Part shown: positions 36,145-48,523 of the stretch, piece after piece
How the letters are laid out: the number at the start of each line of letters is the position of its first letter
Numbering within the stretch: the first letter of the stretch is position 1
Assembly (NCBI RefSeq): GCF_964204865.1
Contig: NC_135250.1
Coordinates: 20,637,395 to 20,701,394 of the forward strand
Length of the DNA: 64,000 nucleotides
Direction of reading: 5' to 3'
DNA from: Styela clava
Lineage: Eukaryota > Chordata > Ascidiacea > Stolidobranchia > Styelidae
Notes under the pieces: model-generated
Databases searched by the model: none
Told to the model about the DNA's origin: nothing
Seen by the model: only the letters and a program-made list of their open reading frames with translations
Translations under genes and position numbers: made by a program

Positions 36145-39000
36145 TCGAATAAAATTGAAGTTTTGAAACATGTGATGGTGTATTTATTTCATATATACGT
36201 GAAAATATTTTAGTTTGTCACATCAGGATTCACCTGTTTCGAACATGTTGACGTATCCTAGATTCGTGGGGTAATAATTCTACCAATCACGCGTTTTTCA
36301 ATGACCTGAGCCAGTTGATAGAAAAAACTCGACTTGAATTCACCAGAGAAACTCAACTCGAAAATAAATTTTGACGAATTTTTCAAATAGTTAAAAAATT
36401 CCGGAAAAGTACGATTTACGGCGCTTGGTAATGCTATACTGAAAAATTTAAAATTTGCAAGATTGTTGCATCAACAACTCGTACCAGGCGTAACCGATGT
36501 AACTGTTACCAAATCCTGGTTATATTTCACAATAACGTTGGTTTAAGGTGGGAATCGGCAACATGACCCCGTCGCGATGTTTAAATTTGTAACTACAAAA
36601 CACGTCTTGTCTAATATCAGGTATTTCGTTTTCGTGTGTCATCGATTGTGTCTGTGTCAATTGATTTGTTGCAGTCAGCGGTTTTAGTACGTCTACGACC
36701 ATATACCAAGCATCAAACGACGACTGCGATTAGCAAAATTGAAATCTTGCCCGAGCAGTTTTATTAAGATTTGATCTTTGTCAAAATAGTCTATCGTCAA
36801 AAAATTTGCGTTAATTGATTGCCACCTTGTCGGTAGCAGGCGCACTTTGTCTTCATTACGTGTATGGCATAAAATTTTGGGCTCATTTTAAATTTAAGCT
36901 GCCTCGATTTGGACGAAAACTAGACATCGGATTGAAAAGAGGCCATATATACAGATTTTTCATGATTTTACTGCGGTTTCATGCAAAATTAATAGAAAAT
37001 CTACAATATTTTGTTTCACCCACTTAATTGTAAGTAGAAATCCTAAACGGCCCGCACAGACTATGATATGTCCATTTCGTTCCCGACATAAAAAGGTTGC
37101 CGGTCTCTGGTTTGAAAGAGAAATGGAAAGAATCATTTCATAGTTTTAATTTAACTTACATTTATCCATTTCACTGGTGTTTATATCTGTTATGACTCCG
37201 GACTCAACTTTTTATTTGGAACATCTGGGACCTAACTTGACTGATGACTCAGGAGTGCATAAACCATGACTCGATTTGACTCGCGACTCGACATTTAGTG
37301 ACTTCTACCCAACGCTGAAAGACATTGTATACCTAGAAAAACATTGTGGCACACTTATGTGTTTTTATAAAAACTTTCAACGTTCAATTTCACCCTGCAA
37401 GATAACAATTTTCAACAAAATTTTTGATAGCTGAATAACGAATATGTACCAATTTTTCGGCATATCAAAATCGAAAGTTGTTTTCTGTTAAAAATTCACA
37501 CAAATAAATATGTATAATATATATACATATACTGTTAATTGGGTTGTAGGCATGAGGTCCGAACTGGAGAACTCGGGACGCCAACATGTATGGTCAAACG
37601 TGCTTACTATTCCACTCAACGACAATCTGATCGATCGCTTGACGTCATCGTGCTTTGAAAGGCAAAATAAATGCACACAAGCCACACATGGATATTAAAA
37701 TAATCATTGATTTACTAGAAACAAATCTAGTGCGATTACATTCCTTAAGTTTGATTCTGAGAAGTATGGATATGGTGTCTCCTCGACTGACGTGAAACGA
37801 CTTTGCAGCGTGCTAGAGTGTTTGGAAAATCTAAATAGTATTTAGTTAAAAATAGAATAAATATCTGCTTTCACATTATTATACAAAAAGATTAAAAGAA
37901 GCGCCCGGAAATTGAAAGTCATGGTGAAACAGTTTTTAATTCTTTACCAACATTTAACACAAACAAACTTATCACGATGCTATGTGCAAAATTACAGTTA
38001 ATTTAATCATTCTTGCAAAACGTCTGTCACATTAACGGCATATATGATCGGTATGCCCGCAAGGCCATTCATTTTTCTAGCTTGCAAAACAAAAAGTAGT
38101 TGAGTTTTTGGGAATAGAAAAAAGATCTAGAATTTTTAATGAATTATTTCCACGGCTTCACTCTGAACAAGGCCCTTTACGTGCTGGCATCGATCCCTAT
38201 ATGAAGCTATTACTTAAAAAAAAAACGTTTCGGCGTTGCGCACTCAATGTAATACCCTGGGTTAAATGGTGGATAGGGGATTCCACCAGCAGCCATCTTT
38301 AACTTGCAATTATATTTACCAGCGCTCTGCGGAACAATTTTTGATTTACTTGCTTCAAACATAAAATGTATAGTATATATTGAACACTGTTAGAAGTTTT
38401 CGTCGACTTTATATGCTGTTTTAAATTGTTTCATCATTTACCGCAAAAATTATTACAATATAGAAAAAATTTCCCTAATCTATGCTATTTGACAATGAAA
38501 TCATTATTTCAAAGCAATGCCAACATAGAAAGGTCCAAACTTCGATACATATTAGAATTATGGAAGTTCTATGTGATTCACTAACTTGAACCAGCTGATA
38601 TAAACACTCAAATTTATTCAATCTGGGAATGCTGTACATTATTGTTAATAGGAAAGAATGGTTTGTCGTATTATATCTGACAACATTCAGTAAACAATGT
38701 TTTTGGTGTTTTGCAGAATTCGTGTCTGTTCAAGAAACATTTTTGCATAAAACCGTCTTTGTATCAAGAACATATGCCTACATTAATCAATTTCCTAGAG
38801 TTTTATTTCAACTTTAACCAATAGCAATAATATAATTATATTTACCTACGGTTACTCACATATCGATTTGTCGTGCAAAAGGCTATCCAGCAAAATGACA
38901 GCTATATCTTGCTTTGTGCATAGCGTCATAAGGTGGTTCGAAATACAAATAAATGTTTTAAACTACTCATTACGAATGCAGACTGTTTCACTCCAAAATT

Positions 39001-39086
39001 GGAACCTCCAGAAGTATGAACATAGTATATGTACCAGTTTAGGGTTAAGGTTGTGAACCATCTTGATGCACATACTTCGGGAGCGC
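39001..39086. mobile_element. 86-bp family D MITE, unit 1 only
   Basis: Short internally deleted relative of the element at 32187: the left end has CTCCAGAAGTATG and the right CATACTTCGGGAGCGC. Perfect 8-bp target duplication CCAAAATT at 38993-39000 and 39087-39094. Unit 2 has the uninterrupted site near 51417. Confidence 0.82.
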
Positions 39087-39552
39087 CCAAAATTGATGGG
39101 TAATTAGAACACGAAGTATTTGGAAAGGAAAAGCAGCATGACCCGTATTCTGTACATATTTATTTACATTATTATACAAAATTTTCATAATATCTCAAAT
39201 TCTCAAGCAAAGCAGTCAGATGTCTTCAAGGATATCTTTTCTGTTTGGTGTTTTCTGGTCGGAAAGCGTTGATCTGGCTTTACCAAAGGGAGATTTAACA
39301 ACTCAAATTTCTGCTTGTTAAAATTTTTGGCGGTACATCAAAATGCATATTTTCATTACACATATAGAATTTCTTAGAATTTTTTGTTTTCCGATTGTGT
39401 TGTTGCTGACGCTTTTGAAAGATTCAAAAACATATATATATATATATGATAAATAAGTATATGGATCATGGATAACTAAAATGTGTAATAGTCTGATTCA
39501 AGTTTGGGTCGATCGCAACCAGCTACAACACAATATTTGCATTTATTATCAG

Positions 39553-39647
39553 CCTTGAACCCGACAGAAGGTGAATATTGCGAACGTGCAGAATATGAAG
39601 TAGACAAAGGAGCCATCGTATCAGGATGCGATAAGGTGTGTTTATAG
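39553..39647 (+). other. candidate small terminal exon, unit 1
   Basis: After an acceptor (TTTATTATCAG) an open frame reads LNPTEGEYCERAEYEVDKGA, then two more cysteines and a TAG at 39645. A donor-like GTGTGT is also present at 39636. In unit 2 the same segment (51834-51916) has two in-frame stops. It may be the remains of a second cysteine-containing gene. No partner exon was found. Confidence 0.3.
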
Positions 39648-40070
39648 CGCTAACGCGAACTCTAACAGGTTACATTTTTCAAAAACTTCACGTTTGATCA
39701 CGAGCAGGAGACAAACCAACATGTGGTCAGACATTTTTTCGATCACATACATCAATTCAGCATTCAATACTCTCTGTTTTATTAATTTATTGATTCAATT
39801 GCTCTTGGCACAACCAATATCAAATTTCATATATAAAAATTGTTAGACTCATTTAATTCACAGTATACCTACATGATTTAAACTTTCCATCTAAAGGAAA
39901 TAAATCCTTCTTTGTATACTCATTTGCGCGACTAACGTCATAAAGCATTTAGTTTTTTAAAACAAGCGAGACGTTATGTCATTGACCTCCATGAAACAAG
40001 TTCATGATTTTCGAATCTGAATGCGTTTTAGTGTTTATTTATCATCTGAATAGATCCTTGAAATTGAAAC

Positions 40071-41680
40071 CAGGGCTGGGGAGCCGGAGCTGGAGTCGGA
40101 GCCTGGAGCCATGGAGCCGTTACATTTTGATGGAGCCGGAGTCGGAGTTGGAGCCAAGCTTTTCATAACAGATGGAGCTGGAGCCGGAGCCGGAGCTACC
40201 AAAAATTTAGTGGCTCCAGGCTCCAGCTCCTAAATATCTCATTTTTTGTTTTTCAAATTTATAATTTTTTTCTGATAGCGTTACAAATGATAAAATCTTT
40301 TCTTTTCAGCTTATAATTCATTTTAAAAATTTTAGTTCCTAATATATTTTGAAAAGTTTTCAGTTATTCTGTATGTTTGAAAGTTTAGTATCAAAATTTG
40401 AAGCGGTTCGCTTTTATCAAAATTTTGATTCTCATTTCCACTAAGCTGCAATTTTTCATGATTGCGGTCAAGCTCAAAAACCCTAATGGCCAGGGATTTT
40501 CGAAGAAGTGATTTTGGAATTTCCATGTAACATATTATGATTTTTTCGTGGCGTTGAATATCCAATCCATTTCAAATGTCTTCAATTCTGTTCAACGTAT
40601 CTCGAGATTGAGTCGTTTTACGACAAAAGAAAGGTTTAGTTAGCTACTCCAAAATGCACCGCAGCAGTCACCTATCATAAAAATGTATGGCAAAGTGCCC
40701 CATTACGGTATATCTTGTTTTGATCCATTTCATAGCATGTTCTGGAGAAAAGTCTCATCAATTTCCGTTGTTATTTTTGGAATATATAAAAAGTATATCG
40801 CGAGTAAGATTGATTGCGTTTAGATTTATTTTAGTGACTGTATAATTTTCAAAGTCAACCGGTAAATAATATGTCGTAGGCAAAAAAAATAATGAGATTA
40901 ACAAGGCATTTTTTTTAGCTGTTGGAAGTCTCCTAGAACGAAGTTTATAGTGTTTTCCGTTTCATTTTAGTATCTTATAATAACTCACCATATTTGTGAG
41001 AAAACGAGTTATTACATAACCATCGGTGATGAAATTCTAAGATAAATAAAGAAGTCAATACGCAAACCAAATTTTCCTGATTAAAAAGCGACATTTGAAA
41101 ATACTAAAAATAAAACAGAAAACACCATAAGTTTTGCTTTAGAATGGCCCACGACAGATTCTATTTGGCCGCATGATTGCCAGTTATGTTGAACACAATT
41201 AAATTAAAATACAAAGACAGTTATTATGGGTTAAATATTATGTGGTAGAAAAAGTCTTTATGAGCTATTTCACCGAATGCGCAAACGCTGCGACCATTCC
41301 AGAAGCCGATTTTCCTTCCCGTTTTATTGTGGGGTTATATGTAAAACCCTTATATGCGGGGTAGACCGATTCGCCCGGAAATACAGCATATAATAACTCT
41401 CAGTGGATTCACAAGTTACATGCAGGAACAAAAAGGAATTATCATGACACCGACTTGAAGGGTGTTTACAGCCTAAATAACATGCCACACTTAGAAAACA
41501 ATTAGCAAAATGCGTTATTGGGCTGCACTACTGATAATGGCTATGGAGCCGGAGCTGGAGCCAGCTCCGGCATAAAAAAATGAAGCTCCGGAGCCGAAGT
41601 TGGAGCTAAAGATTGAATACACTGCGACTCCGGAGCTGGAGCCGGAGCCATCATGATTTCGAACCAGCTCCCCAGCCCTG
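40071..41680. mobile_element. 1.6-kb non-autonomous hAT-type element, unit 1 only
   Basis: Starts CAGGGCTGGGGAGCCGG and ends in its reverse complement (CCCCAGCCCTG). The flanks ATTGAAAC (40063-40070) and CTTGAAAC (41681-41688) are a 7/8-matched target duplication. Near both ends are many copies of the GGAGCC/GGAGCT hexamer, which look like subterminal transposase-binding repeats. The interior is AT-rich with no transposase. Unit 2 lacks the element. Confidence 0.85.
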
Positions 41681-43109
41681 CTTGAAACAAACCAAAATTG
41701 TTTCAAATTAAATCATATAGAATAGATTAATTACAAAGGTACCGCCAAATTTACCAATCACTCGATGTTTGTGTTTCAGGTTGTATATCTTATACCAAAC
41801 CACTTCCAATATATATATATATATTTAATTGTTTTTTTACCTATTTCGACCAGACAATAAAAGTACGACGCTTTAAATATTATACATATATGACATTACT
41901 ATATCGATCATACCAAAATGATTCTAAAAGTTAATAGATTTTCATGGAATAGTGTGTGTCGTGACAGAATTCCTGATGTGGATTTCTTAGTACTAAATCT
42001 TTTCTATATTTATTACATATGAATTATTTTGTTCTACACCAGACAATATTTCTCTTTTGGAATGCAGGTGCAATTCAATTTATTTATTGTTGGGGGCGTT
42101 TTCGAATAGATGTTCATAAGTTGAATTCAAAAACCATAATCTTGAGGGGTATTTTTTTTAGCTTGTTTGCATCAAACCATCGAAACGTAAATCAAGACAA
42201 TCACGAACTGCCAGGAAAATGGAGTACTATCTTTGCGTTATTTTTAATGACAATAATGGATAGTGCGTAATCTCCATAAAATAAGCGCGAACTCTAATGC
42301 GCATGTAGTTCGATGGTTATGTAATCCTACCGATCTAATCGAAATATAATTTGCAGCAGGACAACATGATAATTTATTATCGTGAATGCTTGATATTGAA
42401 TTTGAGTATAGCGAAGACGAGTGTCCAACTAAGTGCTCTGCGAACAGTCCTTGCGCGAGATTACATTATCATTAGAGCAAACATAAGTTTTAAAACGTAC
42501 AGAATTTAAATTCGAAGGTGTTGTCAAAAGAAGTAGTACGTGTTCACTCAACTCAAAGTATTAAATTAATTCACACGTAGGCCACTCACTCGTGCATGTG
42601 ATCAGATAGTTATAAGGCTTCCGTTATGTCTACGCTCAATTTTAACGCGAAAACTGAGTCTCGAAAAAGCATAGTCAAAATTTAAATGAGTGAAATCTTT
42701 TTTGTAACAAAAATACATAAAAAATAAAACAGTGGAATTTTAGATGAAATATCCGATCACATAAAAAATTTATGAACAAATAAAAGTAACAGCGAAAAAT
42801 ACAATGTTTAGGCATTGGAAATTTCAAAACAGTTGATCCAGTAGTTGACGAGAATGGCGATTTTTTTCATAAGGTAACAACAAGAAGGAAAAAGACTAAC
42901 AACAACAACAACAAGATAATTACAAAACAATCCATAGGTCCACTTCGTGTCCATTAATTAGTGAAGCGACCTATTGAATCCGTACTTCTGATAAAATTGG
43001 GGCGGTAAATTCGAAGGCTGGGCTCGTGAAGTTAGTGTTCGGGGCCAAGCTGTTGCGTATATATATATATATTAGTGCAAACAGTATAAAGTGGGCGATA
43101 CATTATGTT

Positions 43110-43375
43110 TGAGCAGCACCTCTGATTACTCTGCACTGGTTCTAATCCTGTGGGGGATAATCATGTGCGGGGGGATTGCTTAACTCCTCGCCACCGTGGG
43201 GTGGTTTCCGTAACCGCTGATCGGTTACGGTTCCCTCCACCATCAAGTCCTTGCATCTGAAACAATTTACTGGCTGACTATTCCCATACCCGACTAGAGG
43301 CAGTGATTCGCAATGTGATAAAGCCGTCTTATAGGCTTTCCTCTCATCGGGATCAATATGTAAATCTCAAAACTG
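43110..43375 (+). repeat. SINE remnant, unit 2
   Basis: Counterpart of 34141-34397. Retains GATCGGTTACGG, CCATACCCGACTAG and AAGCCGTCTTATAGGCTTTC. Older than the duplication. Confidence 0.72.
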
Positions 43376-43825
43376 TCCCCTATAGCCTATATACACACGA
43401 TGTCCAGAAACACGACAACAAACATTCACATATTATTCAATTGAGTATCAATCGTGGGTTTGTTTATGTGCGGCTCTTTACACCCAATTTAATAGGATTT
43501 CATTTTCTAAAATAGAATACCATATTCATCAAATATAAACAAAAATAGAAAAGCCCATCATCCTGTCCAATTTGCGTTCTGTTATCTGACGTTAAGGCGA
43601 ATAAATCTAGTCTTTAATCAAATTATTAATTCGACCACCTCCTACTATCGATATTAATCGAAATTTTATTAAATATTTTGAAATTGAAAGCCATCATGAA
43701 ATTGCTTCCACGAAATAATTAAAAAAGCGATGAAATGTAAAAAAAAATTCTAACCTCATTTTTAATCTTCGAAAGTGCCCAATAATCGCACACTAGCAAA
43801 AAATATTCATAGCCTATTAGGTATA

Positions 43826-43913
43826 GATATATATATAATCGACTAATAGATGATCTTCATTTCATAAGGACGTGTCTACAGAGAACGCACCTCAATATAA
43901 CTTCACTGGACAG
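43826..43913 (+). promoter_or_regulatory. TATA box and non-coding first exon of peptide gene 2
   Basis: GATATATATATAATCGAC precedes CTTCATTTCATAAGGACGTG, which is shared with unit 1 and runs to a donor GGACAG|GTAGAC at 43913. The acceptor is at 44301-44302, before the ATG at 44319. Confidence 0.55.
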
Positions 43914-44318
43914 GTAGACTGTACGTTGTATTATCTAATGGTTTTCAAGGTAGTAATATGATGATATTCTAATTTATAGATATCCGTACTTTTTTAGATC
44001 CTCCGTATTTTATAGTGGCTTCAATAAATTTGGGACTTTGTTTGCTATATTTCCTTTGAACTATTACGAATGCGCATTTAATAAAGAAACACTGTTTTTT
44101 GCATTTTCTCGTAGATTTTCTGAAAATATCAGCCCAAAATGGTAAAATAATTTGGTCCATGAATTACAAGCTATGTTACCAAAACATTGCAAATGTTGTT
44201 GTATTAGTTTATACAGTTTTAGTATTTCTTTCGTTTTCTCTCATAATCATGGCTAGTATAAAAATCCTCAAACTTATATATATATATATATATATTTTAC
44301 AGGCAATTGAAACAAACA

Positions 44319-45040
44319 ATGATGAAAAACCTCTTTATTCTCGGTTTTGTTCTGGCAACATGCTTTTTGATGTCTGTATCTGCTACAGAATATCAGTGTC
44401 CATCATGCCGTGAGTATAATATATATATACTTACATATTAAAATTAGACCAATTTCATGTTTTTTGCTTGATTCCAGCGCACATTTTGTATGGCGCACTA
44501 GCCATGTTTCACTTTATTCCTGAATTCTTCTCAATGCGATAGCAGTAACGAAGTGAACCTTTGAAATACTTTGCGCAAAATTGTTGCTTATAGTTAGTTA
44601 TATATATATCTTGTAGTTGATTTACCCGACATTCACATTTAATAAAAAATGGTAATATTGTACAAATCTCAAACTCCGTTTTGCTGTTTGCATAAAAAAT
44701 TCTGTATATTTCATATAAACTTTGCTCCTATAAAGTGTGATTAGAGAGGATTAGCAAATTTAGAATTAAAAGATTACATTTATTTGTTGATATATAATAC
44801 AGTAAACGCTTTGGAGAATACTTTCCATATATGCAATAGGTCCAACTTTACCTGTCTGTTTATATTACAGCTTACTTTCAGTGGTATATTGACTCATGTC
44901 CAGAGCTATGTAAGGTGGACTGCTTTGTGGACCCGTGTCAGTTTGAACAATGTGACGGCGCAGTGTGTGAAGCTTTTTATTGTGGAGGGTGCCAGGCTTG
45001 CTTCTACGAAAACGGGATCCTGGTAAATGATTGCCCCTAA
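44319..45040 (+). CDS. secreted 12-cysteine peptide, unit 2 (acidic form)
   Basis: Two coding exons, 44319-44409 and 44871-45040, give 86 residues. The signal peptide is identical in protein to unit 1 through MSVSA, and all 12 mature cysteines are conserved. Around them the residues change: for example the segment after the second Cys reads PYFQWYIDSCPELC against PYFQRNIDRCPQRC, and the tail is YENGILVNDCP with an earlier stop. By my count the mature part carries ten acidic residues and one lysine (about -9), against about +1 in the paralogue. The cysteine core VCEAFYCGGCQACFY is identical. AATAAA at 45050-45055. Product family unknown. Confidence 0.85.
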
Positions 45041-46073
45041 TATTAGTTGAATAAAATTGAAATTGTGAAACATGTGATAGTGTATTTATTTTATACGTAA
45101 GGATATTTTAGTTTGCCACACCAGGATTCACCAGTTCCGAATATATATCAGTATAGACGTATCCTTCGTGGGGTATTACTATCAATCATGTAAGGGTTAT
45201 GTTCTCAATTCTCAAAAATCATTTTTGTGGCGTCGCCCTGGCTGAAAATGTGCGATTAATTTTTACTAACTATAGGAAACTTGGTATACGTATAACGTGG
45301 TCACTGGTTTGCACACTTTGTCTGATATTTACATTACAACCGAAATTCAAGCATAAACTGTTGCATCTTCAACCCAGTTTCAACTTCTACCCTATTGTGA
45401 TTGAACGTTTAAATAGCTAAGTTTCGGTCAAAATAGATTCCGATGACATAGTGTTTCGGAGACCCAGTTATTGACTCGATTCGAGACACGTTTTTAAATG
45501 ACCTGAGCCAGTTGATAGAAAAGACTCGACTCGGACCACCAGAGCAACTTTACTTGAAAATAACTTTTGACGAATCTTTCAAATAGTGAAAATATTCCGG
45601 AAAAGTACGATTTACGACGACTGGTAATGCTATACTGAAAAATAGAAAATTTGTTAGTTGTTGCATCAACAACTCGTAACAGGCGTAACCGATGTAACTG
45701 TTGCCAAATCCTAGTTATATTTCACAATAACGTTGGTTTAATTAACGTAAGGTTCAGTAACATAGTCCCATCACGACGTTCAAAATTGTAACTACAAATT
45801 GCTTTAAATCTACACGTCTTGTGTATGTTAGGTATTTTGTTTTCGTATGCCATCGTTTCTGTGGCAACTGATTTGCTGCAGTCAGCGGGTTTAACGCGAC
45901 CCTATATCAAGCAGCAAACGACGACTGCGATTAGCAAAATTGAGATCTTGCCTCGGCAGTATGGCGATTTGATGCCCAAATACTCTATCGTCAAAAAATT
46001 TACAATAATTGTTTGCCAATTTGTCAGTAGCAGGCGGAGTCCGTCTTCATTACGTGTATATCATTAAATTTTA

Positions 46074-46357
46074 GGACACGTAGTGGACATAACGATCGTT
46101 TCAATACAAGAGTGCTATGCTCAAATATATGGACACGTAGCGCCACCCAGTGGGAATAATTTTGATGACGTAATAGCGAGAAAAAAAGGGAAAGGGCCTT
46201 CTGGAGAAAAATTTTATCTTCAACCACTGAAAACTTCAAAGCAATTGGTCCAGTATTCGAAGAGAAAAGCGATTTCTTCAAAACGTGTCAAAGAACAAGG
46301 ACACTAAGAACAACAACAACATAATATTGAAACGATCGCTATGTCCACTACGTGTCC
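46074..46357. mobile_element. 284-bp inverted-repeat element G
   Basis: Its ends are 33-bp inverted repeats with one mismatch: GGACACGTAGTGGACATAAC at the left and the reverse complement of GCTATGTCCACTACGTGTCC at the right. No clear target duplication. Related sequence without intact ends lies at about 46384-46700 and, older, at about 33740-33985 and 42720-42960 in both duplication units. Confidence 0.7.
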
Positions 46358-46983
46358 ATTTATGCTGTTGTTCTTTGACACTTTTTGGACACCTAGTGGA
46401 AAATCTAAAAAGTCGCTTTTCTCTTTGATTACCGGACCAATTGCTATGAAATTTTTAGTGGTTAGAGATGAAATTTTTCCCCAGAAGGCTATTACTTTTA
46501 TTTATTGGACACGAAGTGGACATAATGATTGTTTCAATATTGGATATCTCTCTTGTTCTTGTTGTTTGACACGTTTTGAAGAAATCACTTTTCTCTTCGA
46601 ATACTGGAAAAATTTCTTTAAAATTTTCAGTGGTTGAAGATAAAATTTTTCTTCAGAAGGCTATTACTCTTATTTATTTTAAAATTTTCTGTGGACTTCA
46701 AGAGATTCGTTTTTTGTGTTCGAAGAAGTGATCAGAATAAAAATTAGCGACACCTTGTGGCGATTGCGGCGAAGTAATATCAGCTGAGAAGCGAACGTGA
46801 ATCTTGCTCCGCTACAGCGCTAAGAGTTGTTAATGGGGAATGGAGATGTTTGAGGTTTCCGGTACCCGCAATGCAGCAATGCAACGGTTTGCGATTACTT
46901 CTTAGCTATTTGACTGATACAATAATACTGGTATGCGGTTTCCAGCTTATTGAAAAAGGGTGTCACCGTAAGCTGTTACCCGG

Positions 46984-47314
46984 TACCGGTAAGTGCCGAA
47001 CACTGGAATATATCAAATGTCAGAATGCCTGGTACCAGTGAAATGAATTTCCTTTACCAGGTTTGGCTACTTCGCACAAAAACCAAAATTTGTACCGGTA
47101 TCCGAAAACTGGAATATACGAAATGTCGGAATTCCTGGTAGCGGTAGTGAAATTAATTTCATCCACCACATTTGCCTACTTCGGACAAAAACTAAAATTG
47201 GCATACCGGTATCCTTGCCTGACAAAATTTTGAACTGGATAAATATTTAAATCATAAAAGTATAACTTTGCAAATGCTGATACTGTGAATGAATTTCATT
47301 TACCAGATTTGCCT
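46984..47314 (+). repeat. tandem repeat, about 110-bp period, three units
   Basis: TACCGGTA recurs at 46984, 47093 and 47204, each followed by GGAATAT..AAATGTC and GCCTACTTCGGAC-like words. The third unit is degenerate. Confidence 0.6.
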
Positions 47315-47397
47315 ACTTCGGAATGAAACTAGGGTGTTGTAGCCAGTCTGCGGACAATTTCATTCAAACCGCTATAAAACGAAAACCAATATTTTTT

Positions 47398-48056
47398 CTA
47401 ACCCGTTAATTTTTTCACCGTGGGTGCATTGGCATTTATTCTACACGCTAAACCTCGAATTACCTTTCTACGGCCAGGGGTTAAAGCTATACAAATCACC
47501 AAAGTACGACACTCAGAAGACGTATTTGCGACCGACCAGTGTGCGACAACGGATTTCAAGCCTTGAGCATCGTTTCTGCTGCGTCGAGAATTGCATTTCT
47601 GACCGTCATACATTTTAAGAACACGGTTAGGCTATTTCTTTATTTCGAACAAAACTCGTCAAATTATAAACAAAGCACCGCATCACAGCAATCAAACAGA
47701 CAAAAACACGATGATCGCAAATTGGTCGACAAAGATAATATCGACGTATTGGAAATGCGCAACCCCCTATTCCCACTCCTGACAAATTGCTTTGAAATTT
47801 TCAGTGGTAAAAGATGGATTTTTCTTGTCCATATATTTGAGCATACCTCTCTTGTTTCAAATATTTCTGTTAGCTCTGTGGGATTTGTTTTCGTTTGCTA
47901 TGACGTCACTGAACGTTCTGCGGACGCATATGCTGGCTTTGATCACGTGCCATCGGACGTCGGTGGTTCGTAACGGAGTCCTTGCTTTGCTAAGTTTTTA
48001 TTTGAGGAATAGTAAATGGCGAATAGTGCCGTACTTGGTGTTATATTACAGTAGTG
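47398..48056. other. unrecognised segment with open frames on both strands
   Basis: Plus-strand frame 47539-47973 (144 codons) and minus-strand frame 47398-47613 (71 codons) overlap. Neither has recognisable motifs, signal peptide or membrane spans that I trust, and the segment lies inside the repeat-built insertion. I do not call a gene. Confidence 0.4.
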
Positions 48057-48515
48057 GGGTCTCATGTAGTTTCTTACCTAACATACTTCTAGTGGGCGTA
48101 GCATGACAATTTTTTCACGTATCAATCCTAACCCCCACTTGACTACACCATCCAAAAATTACGTCATTAAGACGTCACAGTGACGTAATAGAACTATGTG
48201 AACTTCAAACTATACGAACTGCCATCCAAGACGCGCAAACGAGCACCCGAAATCGAACAGTTAGTTCTCTCGTTTTCTCGTCGCAAAGATTCCAATAGGA
48301 GAGAGACCGATAACGTCGGTCAGTTCTTTATCGTCGGCGCCAATGCCATTTCGGTCGATCGTGCGTATGTTTGGCAAGCTCTATGACGTGATTGTGATGT
48401 CGTAGTGATTTAATTTTTGGATGGCGTAATCAGATGGGGATTAGGATTGACATATCAAAAAATTGTTATGTTACGCCCACTAGAAGTACGGTAGGTACGA
48501 AACTACACGAGACCC
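48057..48515. mobile_element. 459-bp hAT-type MITE, family C
   Basis: Same inverted ends as the copy at 25413, with a perfect 8-bp target duplication CAGTAGTG at 48049-48056 and 48516-48523. Confidence 0.88.
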
Positions 48516-48523
48516 CAGTAGTG

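Larger units (their letters stand above)
33399..42458. repeat. tandem segmental duplication, unit 1
   Basis: Starting at GATTAC (33399), sequence follows unit 2 in the same order: GGTGTTGTCAAAAGAA, the SINE remnant, the peptide gene, the CAGCCTTGAACCCGACAGAA segment, and the AATATAATTTGCAG segment near the end. Unit 1 carries its own later insertions at 39001-39086 and 40071-41680. Its right end abuts the start of unit 2. Both units also share a block related to element G (about 33740-33985 and 42720-42960) and a tRNA-like block on the minus strand (about 37550-37620 and 50345-50415). Confidence 0.88.

Noticed and set aside
37510..37698. 62-codon frame containing VGMRSELENSGRQHVW, well conserved in unit 2
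   Set aside because: The unit 2 copy has in-frame stops, and on the minus strand the segment has tRNA-like boxes, so it is more likely a SINE fragment than an exon.
47539..47973. 144-codon frame
   Set aside because: No recognisable motif, lies within a repeat-built insertion, and has a competing frame on the other strand.
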